The notes beneath the pieces were generated by a model, which ran no database searches, was not told the DNA's origin, and worked only from the letters and a program-made list of their open reading frames with translations. The position numbers and the translations under genes are program-made. Shown in pieces: positions 17,848-27,062 of a DNA stretch of 64,000 nucleotides. Location: assembly GCF_043235035.1 (NCBI RefSeq), contig NZ_JAZAQF010000078.1, forward strand, positions 62,001 through 126,000, given 5' to 3'. The first letter of the stretch is position 1; each line of letters opens with the position of its first letter. Origin of the DNA: CACIAM-69d sp001698445. GTDB taxonomy: Bacteria > Cyanobacteriota > Cyanobacteriia > CACIAM-69d.

Positions 17848-18729
17848 ATGACCTCAGCGTTCCCAGATCCTGCCAGTGGGGCAACGGATGCGGCTTCCGG
17901 AGCCGATGCCCGATCGGAGTCGGCGAATTCGTCTAGTCCATCATTCCCATTTCCTGCTGAATCGCTTCCGGCCCAACTGCCAACGGTGGAAATTTGGCCC
18001 GATCGCCCTGAGCTAATTGAGCGAGCGGTGGAAGTGGTTTTGAGTCAAATTGACCATGCCTTGAAGCGATCGGGCCGTTGCACCATGGCTCTGGCCGGCG
18101 GCAGCACCCCTAAGCCACTTTATGAGCAGTTGGCTCAAGCGGATTTGGATTGGTCAAAGCTCTTTATCTTTTGGGGAGATGAGCGCTATGTGCCGCCCAC
18201 CAGCCCAGACAGTAACCAGCGAATGGCCCGGGAGGCTTGGCTCGATCGGGTGCCCATTCCCGCCGCCAACTGTTGGCCCATGCCCACCGACGGAGCCAGC
18301 CCAGCGGAGGATGCGGCGCGGTATGAGGCTCAATTGCGGGCCCTGTTTTGCGACCAGTGGGGGCTAGCGGAAGACTTTCCCAGCCTGGATCTGGTGTTGC
18401 TGGGTTTGGGAGATGATGGACATACGGCTTCCTTGTTTCCCAACACCGCTGCCTTGGCCGTGCGCGATCGGTGGGTGACGGTGGGCAATCGGGGTGACGA
18501 TCCCCGCATTACCCTGACTGTGCCGGTGTTGAACCAGGCAAGCTGTACGATTTTCTTGGTCTCGGGGGAAAGCAAGCAACCCGCGATCGCCCAGGTGTTT
18601 GCACCTTGTGACGATCCCACCTTGGCGGCTTTGCTAGACCAAACCTATCCAGCTCGATTGGTGCGCCCGGTGTTGGGGGAACTGTGGTGGCTGTTTGATC
18701 AATCGGCTGGAGAGCGACTGGAGTTCTAG
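17848..18729 (+). CDS. pgl: 6-phosphogluconolactonase
   Basis: Hydrolyses 6-phosphogluconolactone in the oxidative pentose phosphate pathway, the main route of dark sugar oxidation in cyanobacteria. The 293-residue protein shows the family motifs MALAGGSTPKPLYEQLA, LFIFWGDERYVPPTSPDSNQRMAREAW and LVLLGLGDDGHTASLFPNTAAL. About 45 N-terminal residues are Ser/Ala/Pro-rich and precede the domain; the usual enzyme is about 240 residues, so this extension is either real but dispensable or a start chosen too early. No start codon further in is clearly better. Confidence 0.92.
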   Translation: MTSAFPDPASGATDAASGADARSESANSSSPSFPFPAESLPAQLPTVEIWPDRPELIERAVEVVLSQIDHALKRSGRCTMALAGGSTPKPLYEQLAQADLDWSKLFIFWGDERYVPPTSPDSNQRMAREAWLDRVPIPAANCWPMPTDGASPAEDAARYEAQLRALFCDQWGLAEDFPSLDLVLLGLGDDGHTASLFPNTAALAVRDRWVTVGNRGDDPRITLTVPVLNQASCTIFLVSGESKQPAIAQVFAPCDDPTLAALLDQTYPARLVRPVLGELWWLFDQSAGERLEF

Positions 18730-18874
18730 GCGCTGGCTGATCGGTTAATCAGCGGTCAAGCCCGGCGGCCTGGAGTCCGAAATTATCCGAACTTGTCCGA
18801 AATTGACTGAACGACTGAACGACTGAATTTTGGTTCCTCTGCTCCTTTGCAAGCGCCCAGGCGCGATCGGCTCC

Positions 18875-19621
18875 ATGGTTAATTGTCCTAATTGCAATCA
18901 CGCAAACCCAGACGATGCAGTAACTTGTGAAGCCTGCTTCACGGCCCTTCCCACCCTGCAAAGCTGTCCCCGTTGCGGTGCGCCGGTTCTGAGTGATGCC
19001 AACTTCTGTGGGCAATGTGGTCACAATCTTCAGGCGGCTCCCTCGATCGCGCCCTTGCCGGCCCCCAGTCCCGTTGCGGCCCCGCCTCCCTTGCCTGCGC
19101 CGCCAGCACACCCCGATAGCGATGAAGAGATCACCGATCTCACACAGCCGATCGGGGCATCGCTGTTTCCAGTAAATCCCGAAATCGAGCCGATCGGGTC
19201 TTTAGGTGATCCCGCTGAACCGCCTACGGCCTTGGTGGGAGCCACCCCAGAAGCAGCGCCCATTCCGGGAGCCGTGACGCAATTGCAGCGGACGATCGCC
19301 CGATTGGTGCATGTTCATAGCGGCGCGGTTGTGATGTTGCCGGAGAACCTCAGCCTCATCCATTTGGGTAAACCCAACGATCGCGTACCGCCGGACATTG
19401 ATGTTTCAGGATTTCCCCACGCGGAAGTGGTGTCTCGGATCCATGCGGACATTCGAGTGGAGGGCGATGCCCATTACTTGGAGGATACGGGCAGCGCTAA
19501 TGGAACTTATGTGAATGGTCTGTTTCTGGCTCCGGGCAATCGGCATCGGTTGCGGCCGGGCGATCGCATTGCCTTAGGCAAGCATGATCTGGTGTCGTTT
19601 TGGTTCCAACTGGGCAGTTAA
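18875..19621 (+). CDS. Double zinc-ribbon protein with C-terminal FHA domain
   Basis: A 248-residue protein with two CxxC zinc ribbons at the N-terminus (CPNCNHANPDDAVTCEAC and CPRCGAPVLSDANFCGQCG). A Pro/Ala-rich linker of about 95 residues leads to an FHA domain (about 150-248) with HLGKPNDRVPPDIDV, EVVSRIHADIRVEGD and LEDTGSANGTYVNGLFL, the conserved Ser-Arg-x-His and Asn-Gly of phosphothreonine binders. It is likely a reader of Ser/Thr kinase signalling. The ATG at 18875 places the first CxxC at residue 4; upstream in-frame residues are not conserved-looking. Its kinase partner is not in the window. Confidence 0.85.
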   Translation: MVNCPNCNHANPDDAVTCEACFTALPTLQSCPRCGAPVLSDANFCGQCGHNLQAAPSIAPLPAPSPVAAPPPLPAPPAHPDSDEEITDLTQPIGASLFPVNPEIEPIGSLGDPAEPPTALVGATPEAAPIPGAVTQLQRTIARLVHVHSGAVVMLPENLSLIHLGKPNDRVPPDIDVSGFPHAEVVSRIHADIRVEGDAHYLEDTGSANGTYVNGLFLAPGNRHRLRPGDRIALGKHDLVSFWFQLGS

Positions 19622-19764
19622 GCCTGCGATTAATCTTTTAATCTTTCTCGGTTGGCCTTCAAATTGCCTAGGATTTGCTGAGTATTTGCTGGGTACTCAT
19701 CAGTCTTCAGTTGAATTGGCTGCCGCAAATTGCTTGAATGAAATGGCTGTAATCGGTAGTTACC

Positions 19765-20142
19765 ATGAGCATCAATGTTGTCAATCTGGTGGGGCGCGCT
19801 GGCAGTGATCCCGACGTGCGCTATTTCGAGTCTGGATCGGTGAAATGTCGCTTGACCCTGGCGGTGAACCGCCCTTCGCGTAATCGCGATGATGGGCCCG
19901 ATTGGTTCAATTTGGAAATTTGGGGCAAAACCGCTGAGGTAGCCGCCAACTATGTGCGCAAAGGCAAGGAAATTGCAGTGCAAGGCAGCCTAAAAATTGA
20001 TACCTGGACCGATCGCCAGTCTGGGGCCCAGCGGACTAGTCCCGTGGTGGTAGTGCGCGATTTGCAGCTTTTGGGTTCCAAGCGGGATGCCAGTGAAGGG
20101 GGCGGCAATGGCGGCGGCTATAGCGATTATGACGAATTTTGA
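19765..20142 (+). CDS. ssb: Single-stranded DNA-binding protein
   Basis: SSB coats single-stranded DNA in replication and repair. The 125-residue product has the OB-fold of about 108 residues (MSINVVNLVGRAGSDPDVRYFESG, LTLAVNRPSRNRDDGPDWFNLEIWGKTAEVAANYVRKGKEIAVQGSLKID) and a short Gly-rich tail ending YSDYDEF. The terminal acidic-plus-Phe idea is kept, but the usual DDxPF tip is reduced. It is short compared with Escherichia coli SSB (178) but normal for cyanobacterial paralogues. It follows the FHA gene by 143 bp. Confidence 0.93.
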   Translation: MSINVVNLVGRAGSDPDVRYFESGSVKCRLTLAVNRPSRNRDDGPDWFNLEIWGKTAEVAANYVRKGKEIAVQGSLKIDTWTDRQSGAQRTSPVVVVRDLQLLGSKRDASEGGGNGGGYSDYDEF

Positions 20143-20337
20143 TCTGCAAATTAGTTTCTGCAAATTAATGGGGAATTGATCTGCAATTGGTTTGGGATTG
20201 ATCTGAAGCATTAGCCATAAGCAGCGGTTGGTTAACATGCAATTCGGCGCTGCGACTTCTAATTAAGAAGGCTTTTTGAAACTTCAAACCTGACTATCCA
20301 AAATCGATCCTTTACTAATTCCAACAGTCAAAAAAGA

Positions 20338-20357
20338 CAAGGGGTTTAAGCCCCTTG
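20338..20357. repeat. Dispersed 20 bp palindrome, copy D
   Basis: CAAGGGGTTTAAGCCCCTTG differs from copy A by one base, which creates a G-T pair. It is followed by ACGATC, then CATCAAGG and GAAGGCGATTTGATGA, matching the flank of copies B and C. Confidence 0.8.
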
Positions 20358-20504
20358 CTCCTGACGATCGCCCAATCAGAACATCAAGGTTGAAGGCGAT
20401 TTGATGATGTGGTTTCGGCTCCCTTTCCTGAGGGCTGCTGGCCTTGGGTTTGACATCGCAAAATTTGACATTGCAAAAGACGTTGCCAGCGGCCCCTGAA
20501 CAGG

Positions 20505-20556
20505 CGATCGAAACCAGCGCTCGAAACCAGCGCTCGAAACCAGTGATCGGAACAAC
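20505..20556. repeat. 13 bp tandem repeat, about 4 units
   Basis: CGATCGAAACCAG, CGCTCGAAACCAG, CGCTCGAAACCAG and a degenerate TGATCGGAACAAC follow one another, 190 bp upstream of nusB. Length polymorphism would be expected between strains. Confidence 0.8.
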
Positions 20557-20748
20557 GCTAAAACCCGTTAGGGCGCGCGATTGCTTGGTGGGTGAGTTCC
20601 GTACCTTGTCGGCGGTTCCGACCGGTGCAACACTTGAGAGCAATTAGCCGCCCTTGATGGTGCTGGCCGCGTGACGGATCGCTGTGCGGCAAAGAGCGCT
20701 ATCCTGGGCGATCGCGCTTCTTTCACCCTGCATTTTCCCTTCAACCCC

Positions 20749-21387
20749 ATGCAAGCTCGCCGAATTGCCCGTGAACTGGCTCTCCTCAGCATTAGCCAGC
20801 TCCCCAATAAACCTGAAAAACTCCAAGACCGCGATCTAAAAGATCTGTTGCAAGCGGCCGTGCGTACCCTGATGACTGAGGTGCGGGAAACCCTGGAGAT
20901 GGCCAGCGCAGAATTGCAACGGGGCAATGAGCGTTTGCTCAAAACGGAACTGTTGCGGGAGGAAATTCGGGCCAGCGATGCTCAGCGATCGGTGGCCATG
21001 GTGAAGGAGGCGATCGAGTTCACTCAATCTGCAATCAATCGCTTGGGCATGGCTGTTGAACTGCCAGAGATGCTGCAAGCGGCGGGACAACTGAACGTAC
21101 AAGATTACGCTCTGGATTTGGTGACAAAGGTGGCTCGCTACCAAGCGGAGATTGACCAAACCTTGACGGACAGCATGGTGGATTGGCAATTAAGCCGATT
21201 GGCACGGATCGATCGGGATATTTTGCGCATGGCGATCGCGGAAATTTGTTATCTGAAAACGCCACCGCAAGTGGCGGTTAACGAAGCAGTGGAGCTGGCC
21301 AAGCGCTACAGTGAGGCCGACAGCTACCGATTCATTAACGGTGTGTTGCGCCGGGCGATCGACCAAATGAAGGCCACCCGTGCCTAG
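20749..21387 (+). CDS. nusB: Transcription antitermination protein NusB
   Basis: NusB binds boxA with NusE/S10 in rRNA antitermination. The product has 212 residues, longer than the bacterial norm of about 140; the extra helical section (about 40-110) is typical of cyanobacterial NusB. The N-terminus MQARRIARELALLSISQL and the C-terminal core IDRDILRMAIAEICYLKTPPQVAVNEAVELAKRYSEADSYRFINGVL are diagnostic. I chose the ATG at 20749 because the 26 codons upstream start with GTG and are not NusB-like. ftsY follows after 75 bp, probably in one operon. Confidence 0.92.
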   Translation: MQARRIARELALLSISQLPNKPEKLQDRDLKDLLQAAVRTLMTEVRETLEMASAELQRGNERLLKTELLREEIRASDAQRSVAMVKEAIEFTQSAINRLGMAVELPEMLQAAGQLNVQDYALDLVTKVARYQAEIDQTLTDSMVDWQLSRLARIDRDILRMAIAEICYLKTPPQVAVNEAVELAKRYSEADSYRFINGVLRRAIDQMKATRA

Positions 21388-21462
21388 GGGCCGCGCTACT
21401 CTGTCTTTAACTTTTTGTTTCCTGGCTCCTTTGCCTTCCTGTCACTGCTAAGGTCGCGATCG

Positions 21463-23196
21463 ATGGTTTTTAACTGGTTCCAACGTCAGTTTTCCCAAGA
21501 GAAGTTTTACGTTGAGTTTGACTCCGACAAGCCCACGGATGCGCAGCCCACGGAAACAGCCCCGGAAACGACCCCCACGGCCCCAGAAGGGGAAGCGGAA
21601 CCCGACCCTGAGCCTCAGGCCGAACCGGAACCGGTCGCGGTTGAGACGCTGACGGTGGAGTTGATTCCGGAGCCGGAACCGGAACCGATCGCTGCTTTGG
21701 AACCGGAGCCAGAACCGGAGCCAGAGTCGATCGCCCCAGAGCCAGAAGTAACCGAACCAGAATTACCAGAACCAACCGAGCCAGAATCAACACGGGAGCG
21801 GTCACGGGCGCAACCGGTGCGGCGATCGGTTCCGGCTCCGGTGTTGGTGGCTGAAGAGCCGGAACCCGCCCCAGAGCCGGAACCAGTGATAACGGCTCCT
21901 TCCAATGCGGATGAGTTGTTGCAGTGGGCCAAAGCGGCTTACCAAAACCTTCAGCAACCGCCAGTTACCCCAGAGCCGGAACCGGAACCCGTTGAGTCAA
22001 CGGAGCCGATCGCGGCAGCTAGCCCCACCCTTCCGGAGTCGGCTTCCTTGCTGGAGCGGGCCGAGGCCGATCGCGTGGAACGGCTGGAACGGGTCAAGGC
22101 CGAGGCAATTGTGGAACCGGAACCGGAGCCGGAACCTGTGGCCGAAGCGGAACCGGCAGCCCTGCCACCGGGGGCGATCGTTTTTGATGAAAACTTCCTG
22201 TGGTCGGCGGAAATTTTGGCGGCCCAGGGTCGTCGCCCGGAAGATATTTCCGCCGAGGAAATTGAGTGGCTCACCCGTTTGCGCCAAGGGCTAGACAAAA
22301 CCCGCCGCGGCCTGGTGAATCAGCTTAAGTCCTTGGTTGGTCAGGGGCCGCTGAATGCGGATGCGGTTGAGGAAATCGAAGCCCTGCTGCTCCAGGCCGA
22401 TGCGGGCGTGGAAGCCACGGATGCGATCATTGGCGCTTTGCAAGACAAGGTGCGCGAAGAAGCCCTGCCCCCCGAAGCGGCGATCGCCTATCTGAAACAG
22501 ATCTTGCGGGATTTGCTCGATCGCCCCATCCGCGAGGCGGGCGCAGATACTTTGCCCCTATTGGCTCCCGAAAAAGGCAAGCTGAACATTTGGCTGATTG
22601 TGGGTGTGAATGGGGCAGGCAAAACCACCACGATCGGGAAGTTGGCCCGCCTGGGCAGCAAGTCCGGTTACCGCTGTTTGATTGCAGCGGGGGACACCTT
22701 TCGGGCCGCCGCCGTGGAGCAGGTGAAAGTTTGGGGCGATCGGGCCGGTGTGGAAACGATCGCTAACCCCGGCAAAAACACCGACCCCGCCGCCGTGGTT
22801 TTCGATGCGATTACCGCCGCGACTGCCCGCGAAACGGAATTGCTGTTGGTGGACACCGCTGGCCGTCTGCAAAACAAAAAGAACCTGATGGATGAGCTGG
22901 CCAAAATCCGCCGGATCATCGACAAGCAGGCCCCCGGCGCGATTGTGGAGTCGCTGTTGGTTTTGGATGCCACCCAAGGACAAAACGGCCTCCAGCAAGC
23001 TAAGGTCTTTGCAGAAGCCGCTAAACTGAGCGGCGTAGTCCTCACTAAACTTGACAGCACCGCTAAGGGGGGGATTGCCCTGGCGATCGCCCAGCAGCTC
23101 AATCTCCCCATTCGGTTCATTGGTGCGGGGGAAAGCATTGAAGCGCTGCGCCCCTTCTCTAGCTACGAATTTGTGGAGGCGCTGCTCAACGGTTAG
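21463..23196 (+). CDS. ftsY: Signal recognition particle receptor FtsY
   Basis: FtsY docks the SRP-ribosome complex at the membrane and hydrolyses GTP together with Ffh. The 577-residue protein starts MVFNWFQRQF, an amphipathic membrane-targeting helix, followed by an acidic A domain of about 220 residues dominated by Glu-Pro repeats. The NG domain occupies about 250-577: GVNGAGKTTTIGKLA (about 380), DTFRAAAVEQ, DTAGRLQNKKNLMDEL (about 463) and TKLDSTAKGG (about 527). The acidic region is unusually long and repetitive. The ATG at 21463 was chosen for the membrane helix. Confidence 0.95.
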   Translation: MVFNWFQRQFSQEKFYVEFDSDKPTDAQPTETAPETTPTAPEGEAEPDPEPQAEPEPVAVETLTVELIPEPEPEPIAALEPEPEPEPESIAPEPEVTEPELPEPTEPESTRERSRAQPVRRSVPAPVLVAEEPEPAPEPEPVITAPSNADELLQWAKAAYQNLQQPPVTPEPEPEPVESTEPIAAASPTLPESASLLERAEADRVERLERVKAEAIVEPEPEPEPVAEAEPAALPPGAIVFDENFLWSAEILAAQGRRPEDISAEEIEWLTRLRQGLDKTRRGLVNQLKSLVGQGPLNADAVEEIEALLLQADAGVEATDAIIGALQDKVREEALPPEAAIAYLKQILRDLLDRPIREAGADTLPLLAPEKGKLNIWLIVGVNGAGKTTTIGKLARLGSKSGYRCLIAAGDTFRAAAVEQVKVWGDRAGVETIANPGKNTDPAAVVFDAITAATARETELLLVDTAGRLQNKKNLMDELAKIRRIIDKQAPGAIVESLLVLDATQGQNGLQQAKVFAEAAKLSGVVLTKLDSTAKGGIALAIAQQLNLPIRFIGAGESIEALRPFSSYEFVEALLNG

Positions 23197-23390
23197 GCGA
23201 TGGTTAGTCAACGGTTAGTCCGTGGCAATCGGGGGGTGGGATTGACCAACAAAACCCAACACCCGATCGAACAGTCCTACTGACAAGCCCTCCCTGAATT
23301 CTGTTGTTTTGTTGGCAGTCCAGTGATTTGGCGCTACCATAGCTAACTCAAAACTGGGCGCTCTGGCACGATCGCTCATCGATCCTTGAA

Positions 23391-24899
23391 ATGTCCGCTG
23401 CCCCTGCCCCTCACACCTCATCGCAACCTCCTGACCCGGCTGATCTGTTAGCGGCGGGCGACAATACCCCTGTCTTTGCCCTGAAAGAACTGGTTGCCCG
23501 TCTCAACCGCGAACAATACAAAGTCCAAGACCTGCTCAGCTCGCTGGGGTTTGCCCTCCGAAGCTTCAAAAATCTGAATCAGTTTCTGGAGCTGATTCCC
23601 CTGATTGCCACTCGAGTAGCCGATGCGGACGGCGGGGCCTTGGTGCTGTTTCGGCCCAATGGGCAAGTGCGCCTAGAACAGTTGCACTGTCAGGAGTTAG
23701 GGGATCACCGCTGTCAGGTGCGGCCCATTCGACGGGCCCTGGAGTTGGCCACGCGCAAGGTGACAGGGGTGCTGACGGCCAATGCCACCAAGGATCACAA
23801 GGTGGAATTTGATCCCGGCGCGATCGCCCTGTTAGATCAAACCGTGGCCGATTCCTTGGGAACCGGCGTGCGGGTCTTTGGGGCATCCATTTTGGTAAAT
23901 GAAGTGGAGCGTGGCCGGCTCTATGCCTTCTGTTGTGCGCCGGATTTTGCCTGGACTTCCAAGCGCCAAAAACTGGTGCGATTGGTGGCGGATCAAACGG
24001 CCGTGGCGATCGACAATGCCGACTTAACCGTTGAGCTGCGGAAAAAGGAACGGCTCGATCGGGAATTGGAAATTGGGGCCGAAATTCAACTGCGGTTGCT
24101 GCCGCGCCAATATCCCAAAATCCAAGGTGTTGATCTGGCGGCCCGTTGCGAAACGGCCGATCGGGTGGGTGGCGATTATTACGACTTCATCCCCGTTTGT
24201 CGCAATGGCTCCCCCAGCCTGAGCCGCAACGCCCAAACAAAACTCGGCGGCACGGAAACCACCCCCTGGAGCATCGCGATCGGGGATGTGATGGGCAAAG
24301 GCGTGCCCGCTGGCCTGATCATGACCATGACCCGGGGCATGTTGCGGGCTGAGGTGTTGAACGGCCATTCCCCCGCACGAATTTTGCACCATCTGAACCG
24401 GGTGATGTATGCGGACTTGGAAAATTCCCACCGGTTCGTCACCCTGTTTTATTCGGAATATGACCCGAAAACGCGGATTCTGTCCTACAGCAACGCGGCC
24501 CATAACCCACCGCTGCTTTGGCAATCGCGATCGGATCAAATCGTGGCTCTGGACACGGAAGGCATGTTGATTGGTCTAGATGCCAACAGTGAATTCAACG
24601 ATGCCCAAATTCAGCTTTATCCGGGCGACACGATCATGTTTTTCACCGATGGCTTCACCGATGCGGCTGATCCCCGTGGCCAACGGTTTGAGGAAGATCG
24701 CCTGCGGGATGGGTTTTATTGGGCTTGCCACAACTACGACAACGCCCAAGGAATTCTGAATCACTTGTTTGATCGGGTGCAGGAGTTCATCGGTTCCGAA
24801 AATCGTAATTCCGACGACATGACCGGCATTGTTCTGCGCATTACCCAAGAGCCGCAACTGCCAGATTTACCGCGATCGACCGCCATGCAGCTAGCCTGA
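23391..24899 (+). CDS. GAF-PP2C protein phosphatase, RsbU/SpoIIE type
   Basis: A 502-residue soluble phosphatase. Residues about 55-220 resemble a GAF domain (FLELIPLIATRVADADGGALVLFRP...QTAVAIDNADL). A short coiled segment (LRKKERLDRELEIGAEIQLRLLPRQYP) leads to the PP2C/SpoIIE domain (about 240-485) with ADRVGGDYYDFI, IAIGDVMGKGVPAGLIMTMTRGML, FVTLFYSEYDPKTRILSYSNAAHNPPLL and FFTDGFTDAADPRG; the Asp residues for metal binding are present. Such enzymes dephosphorylate anti-sigma-antagonist-like STAS proteins. No STAS or HATPase partner is adjacent. It is 194 bp downstream of ftsY. Confidence 0.88.
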   Translation: MSAAPAPHTSSQPPDPADLLAAGDNTPVFALKELVARLNREQYKVQDLLSSLGFALRSFKNLNQFLELIPLIATRVADADGGALVLFRPNGQVRLEQLHCQELGDHRCQVRPIRRALELATRKVTGVLTANATKDHKVEFDPGAIALLDQTVADSLGTGVRVFGASILVNEVERGRLYAFCCAPDFAWTSKRQKLVRLVADQTAVAIDNADLTVELRKKERLDRELEIGAEIQLRLLPRQYPKIQGVDLAARCETADRVGGDYYDFIPVCRNGSPSLSRNAQTKLGGTETTPWSIAIGDVMGKGVPAGLIMTMTRGMLRAEVLNGHSPARILHHLNRVMYADLENSHRFVTLFYSEYDPKTRILSYSNAAHNPPLLWQSRSDQIVALDTEGMLIGLDANSEFNDAQIQLYPGDTIMFFTDGFTDAADPRGQRFEEDRLRDGFYWACHNYDNAQGILNHLFDRVQEFIGSENRNSDDMTGIVLRITQEPQLPDLPRSTAMQLA

Positions 24900-25134
24900 G
24901 GCAAGATTCAAGAGTATTTTGGAGAATTAATCAACTTTGCTGAAGAGCAGCGTTTGCTGAAGAGCAGCGAGTATGTCCCAGGCAGATTGCCCACTGGATT
25001 TGCAGGTCAGGCTCCCCGGCCAGAACTCCTGACGATTGACCAAATCGGTTGAATTTTCTCGCAAACTGGTTACTGTGGAATCACTCAACCCGAGGGGGGT
25101 GCCCTGAAGGATCGTTGTCGCAGAGGTACTGATC

Positions 25135-25482
25135 ATGCGTCATCCCATGGATTATGAAACGTCTTCCCAACCGCCCGTTAATTCCACTGGGCGACGGCGC
25201 TGGCTGCGGTTCGATCGACGATCGAGCTGGGTCAGTACCTTGCTTTGGGCTGTGATTGGCTGCTTAGTGGTGTTCCTGTTGGGCAGCTTGGCCCAGGGGG
25301 CAATGGCCGGCGGCCCCAGCCTAGCCCATCCCACGCTCTTTGCAGCTCAGTTTGAAACTCCCGATTTCATGGGTCAAATCCAGCGATTTTGGTCTCATTT
25401 TGTGCAAACGGGGCAAATTTGGGCCCTGTTGATCGGTCTGGTGTTGGGATACATCATTCGCCAAGCCACCACCTACGGCTAA
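25135..25482 (+). CDS. Small membrane protein of unknown function
   Basis: I do not recognise this 115-residue protein. It has a basic N-terminus, one helix at about 33-57 (STLLWAVIGCLVVFLLGSLAQGA) and a second at about 95-112 (IWALLIGLVLGYIIRQ), with a 35-residue loop between them. It lies between the PP2C phosphatase gene and argH, all on the plus strand. ATG at 25135. Confidence 0.6.
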   Translation: MRHPMDYETSSQPPVNSTGRRRWLRFDRRSSWVSTLLWAVIGCLVVFLLGSLAQGAMAGGPSLAHPTLFAAQFETPDFMGQIQRFWSHFVQTGQIWALLIGLVLGYIIRQATTYG

Positions 25483-25617
25483 GCTTCGACGGCGGGCAGC
25501 AAGCTTGGGATTGTCGTCGCCATAAGCACATTTCCTTAACGTTGGCATGGGATACTGATTGCCGTTCCTGATTGCCACTTTTGACTGTCGTGAGCGGCGG
25601 TCGATCCTTTGCCCACC

Positions 25618-27033
25618 ATGAGCAATTCCAGCCAAACCCAAACCTGGAGTCAACGTTTTGAAAGCGCGTTGCATCCGGCGATCGCCCGTTTTAATGCCAG
25701 TATCGGGTTTGATATTGAACTAATTGAATATGACTTAACCGGTTCCCAGGCCCATGCCCGGATGTTGGGTCACCAGGGGATTATTGCCCCCGAGGAAGCC
25801 GAGCAGATTGTGGCGGGTTTAGAGCAAATTCGCCAGGAGTATCGTGCCGGTCAGTTCAACCCGGGTGTGGAAGCGGAGGATGTCCACTTTGCGGTGGAGC
25901 GGCGGCTCACGGAACTGATTGGCGATGCGGGCAAAAAGTTGCACACGGCTCGATCGCGCAATGATCAGGTGGGAACCGATACGCGCCTGTATTTGCGAAA
26001 CCAAATTGACCAAATTCGCCAGCAATTGTTGGACTTTCAAGGGGCCCTGCTGACTTTGGCGGAAACCTATGTGGAAACGCCGATTCCGGGCTATACCCAT
26101 CTGCAACGGGCCCAACCGGTGAGCCTCGCCCATCACCTGCTGGCCTATGTGGAAATGACGGCTCGCGACTGGGAACGGTTGGGCGAAATTCGCCGCCGCA
26201 CCAATCTTTGCCCCTTGGGAAGCGGGGCCCTGGCGGGCACAACGTTCCCGATCGACCGCCACTACACAGCCCAACTGCTGGGGTTCGATCGCCCCTACGC
26301 CAACAGCCTTGATGGGGTGAGCGATCGGGACTTTGCCGTGGAGTTTCTCTGCGCCGCCAGCCTGATCATGGTTCACCTGTCGCGCCTCTCCGAGGAAGTG
26401 ATCCTCTGGTGTTCTGAGGAATTTGGGTTTGTGAAACTAGGCGACACCTGCTCCACCGGTTCCAGCATCATGCCCCAAAAGAAAAACCCTGACGTGCCGG
26501 AGTTGGTGCGCGGCAAAACCGGGCGCGTGTTCGGCCATCTCCAGGCCCTGTTGGTGCTGATGAAGGGCTTGCCCCTGGCCTACAACAAAGACCTGCAAGA
26601 GGATAAAGAAGCGCTCTTTGACACGGTGAAGACGGTTCAAGGTTGTTTGGAAGCCATGACCATTCTGTTCTCCGAAGGATTGAGCTTCCGCACGGCTCGG
26701 CTGGAAGCGGCCGTCAGCGAAGATTTCTCGAATGCGACGGACGTGGCCGATTACTTGGCCGCAAAGGGTGTGCCCTTCCGGGAAGCTTACAACCTGGTGG
26801 GCAAGGTGGTGCGCACCTGTTTGGAGGCGGGCAAGCTGCTGAAGGATCTGACCCTCGAAGAATGGCAGGCGCTGCACCCGGCGTTTGAGGCTGATATCTA
26901 TGGGGCGATCGCGCCTCAGCAGGTGATTGCCGCCCGCAATAGCTTTGGGGGAACGGGGTTTGCGCAGGTGCGAGAGGCTCTGGCTGCCGCGCGCGATCGA
27001 CATCAGACCGCGATCGCTGCTCAACAGGGTTAA
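25618..27033 (+). CDS. argH: Argininosuccinate lyase
   Basis: ArgH splits argininosuccinate to arginine and fumarate, the last step of arginine synthesis. The 471-residue product is full length. It has AEDVHFAVERRLTELIGDAGKKLHTARSRNDQVGTDTRLYLR, GYTHLQRAQPVSLAHHLLAY and the fumarate-lyase signature GSSIMPQKKNPDVPELVRGKTGRV, which carries the catalytic Ser and Lys. The ATG at 25618 is used; a TTG three codons upstream is possible. It converges with the small membrane protein gene at 27063. Confidence 0.96.
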   Translation: MSNSSQTQTWSQRFESALHPAIARFNASIGFDIELIEYDLTGSQAHARMLGHQGIIAPEEAEQIVAGLEQIRQEYRAGQFNPGVEAEDVHFAVERRLTELIGDAGKKLHTARSRNDQVGTDTRLYLRNQIDQIRQQLLDFQGALLTLAETYVETPIPGYTHLQRAQPVSLAHHLLAYVEMTARDWERLGEIRRRTNLCPLGSGALAGTTFPIDRHYTAQLLGFDRPYANSLDGVSDRDFAVEFLCAASLIMVHLSRLSEEVILWCSEEFGFVKLGDTCSTGSSIMPQKKNPDVPELVRGKTGRVFGHLQALLVLMKGLPLAYNKDLQEDKEALFDTVKTVQGCLEAMTILFSEGLSFRTARLEAAVSEDFSNATDVADYLAAKGVPFREAYNLVGKVVRTCLEAGKLLKDLTLEEWQALHPAFEADIYGAIAPQQVIAARNSFGGTGFAQVREALAAARDRHQTAIAAQQG

Positions 27034-27062
27034 TCAAGGGTTGATCAAGGGTTCATCAAGGG

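Larger units (their letters stand above)
20143..20748. other. 606 bp gap with palindrome copy D and a 13 bp tandem repeat
   Basis: It lies between ssb and nusB. Apart from the two repeats listed separately, a weak hairpin (CTTCT/AGAAG, 20256-20270, followed by GCTTTTT) may end ssb transcription. No gene seen. Confidence 0.55.
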
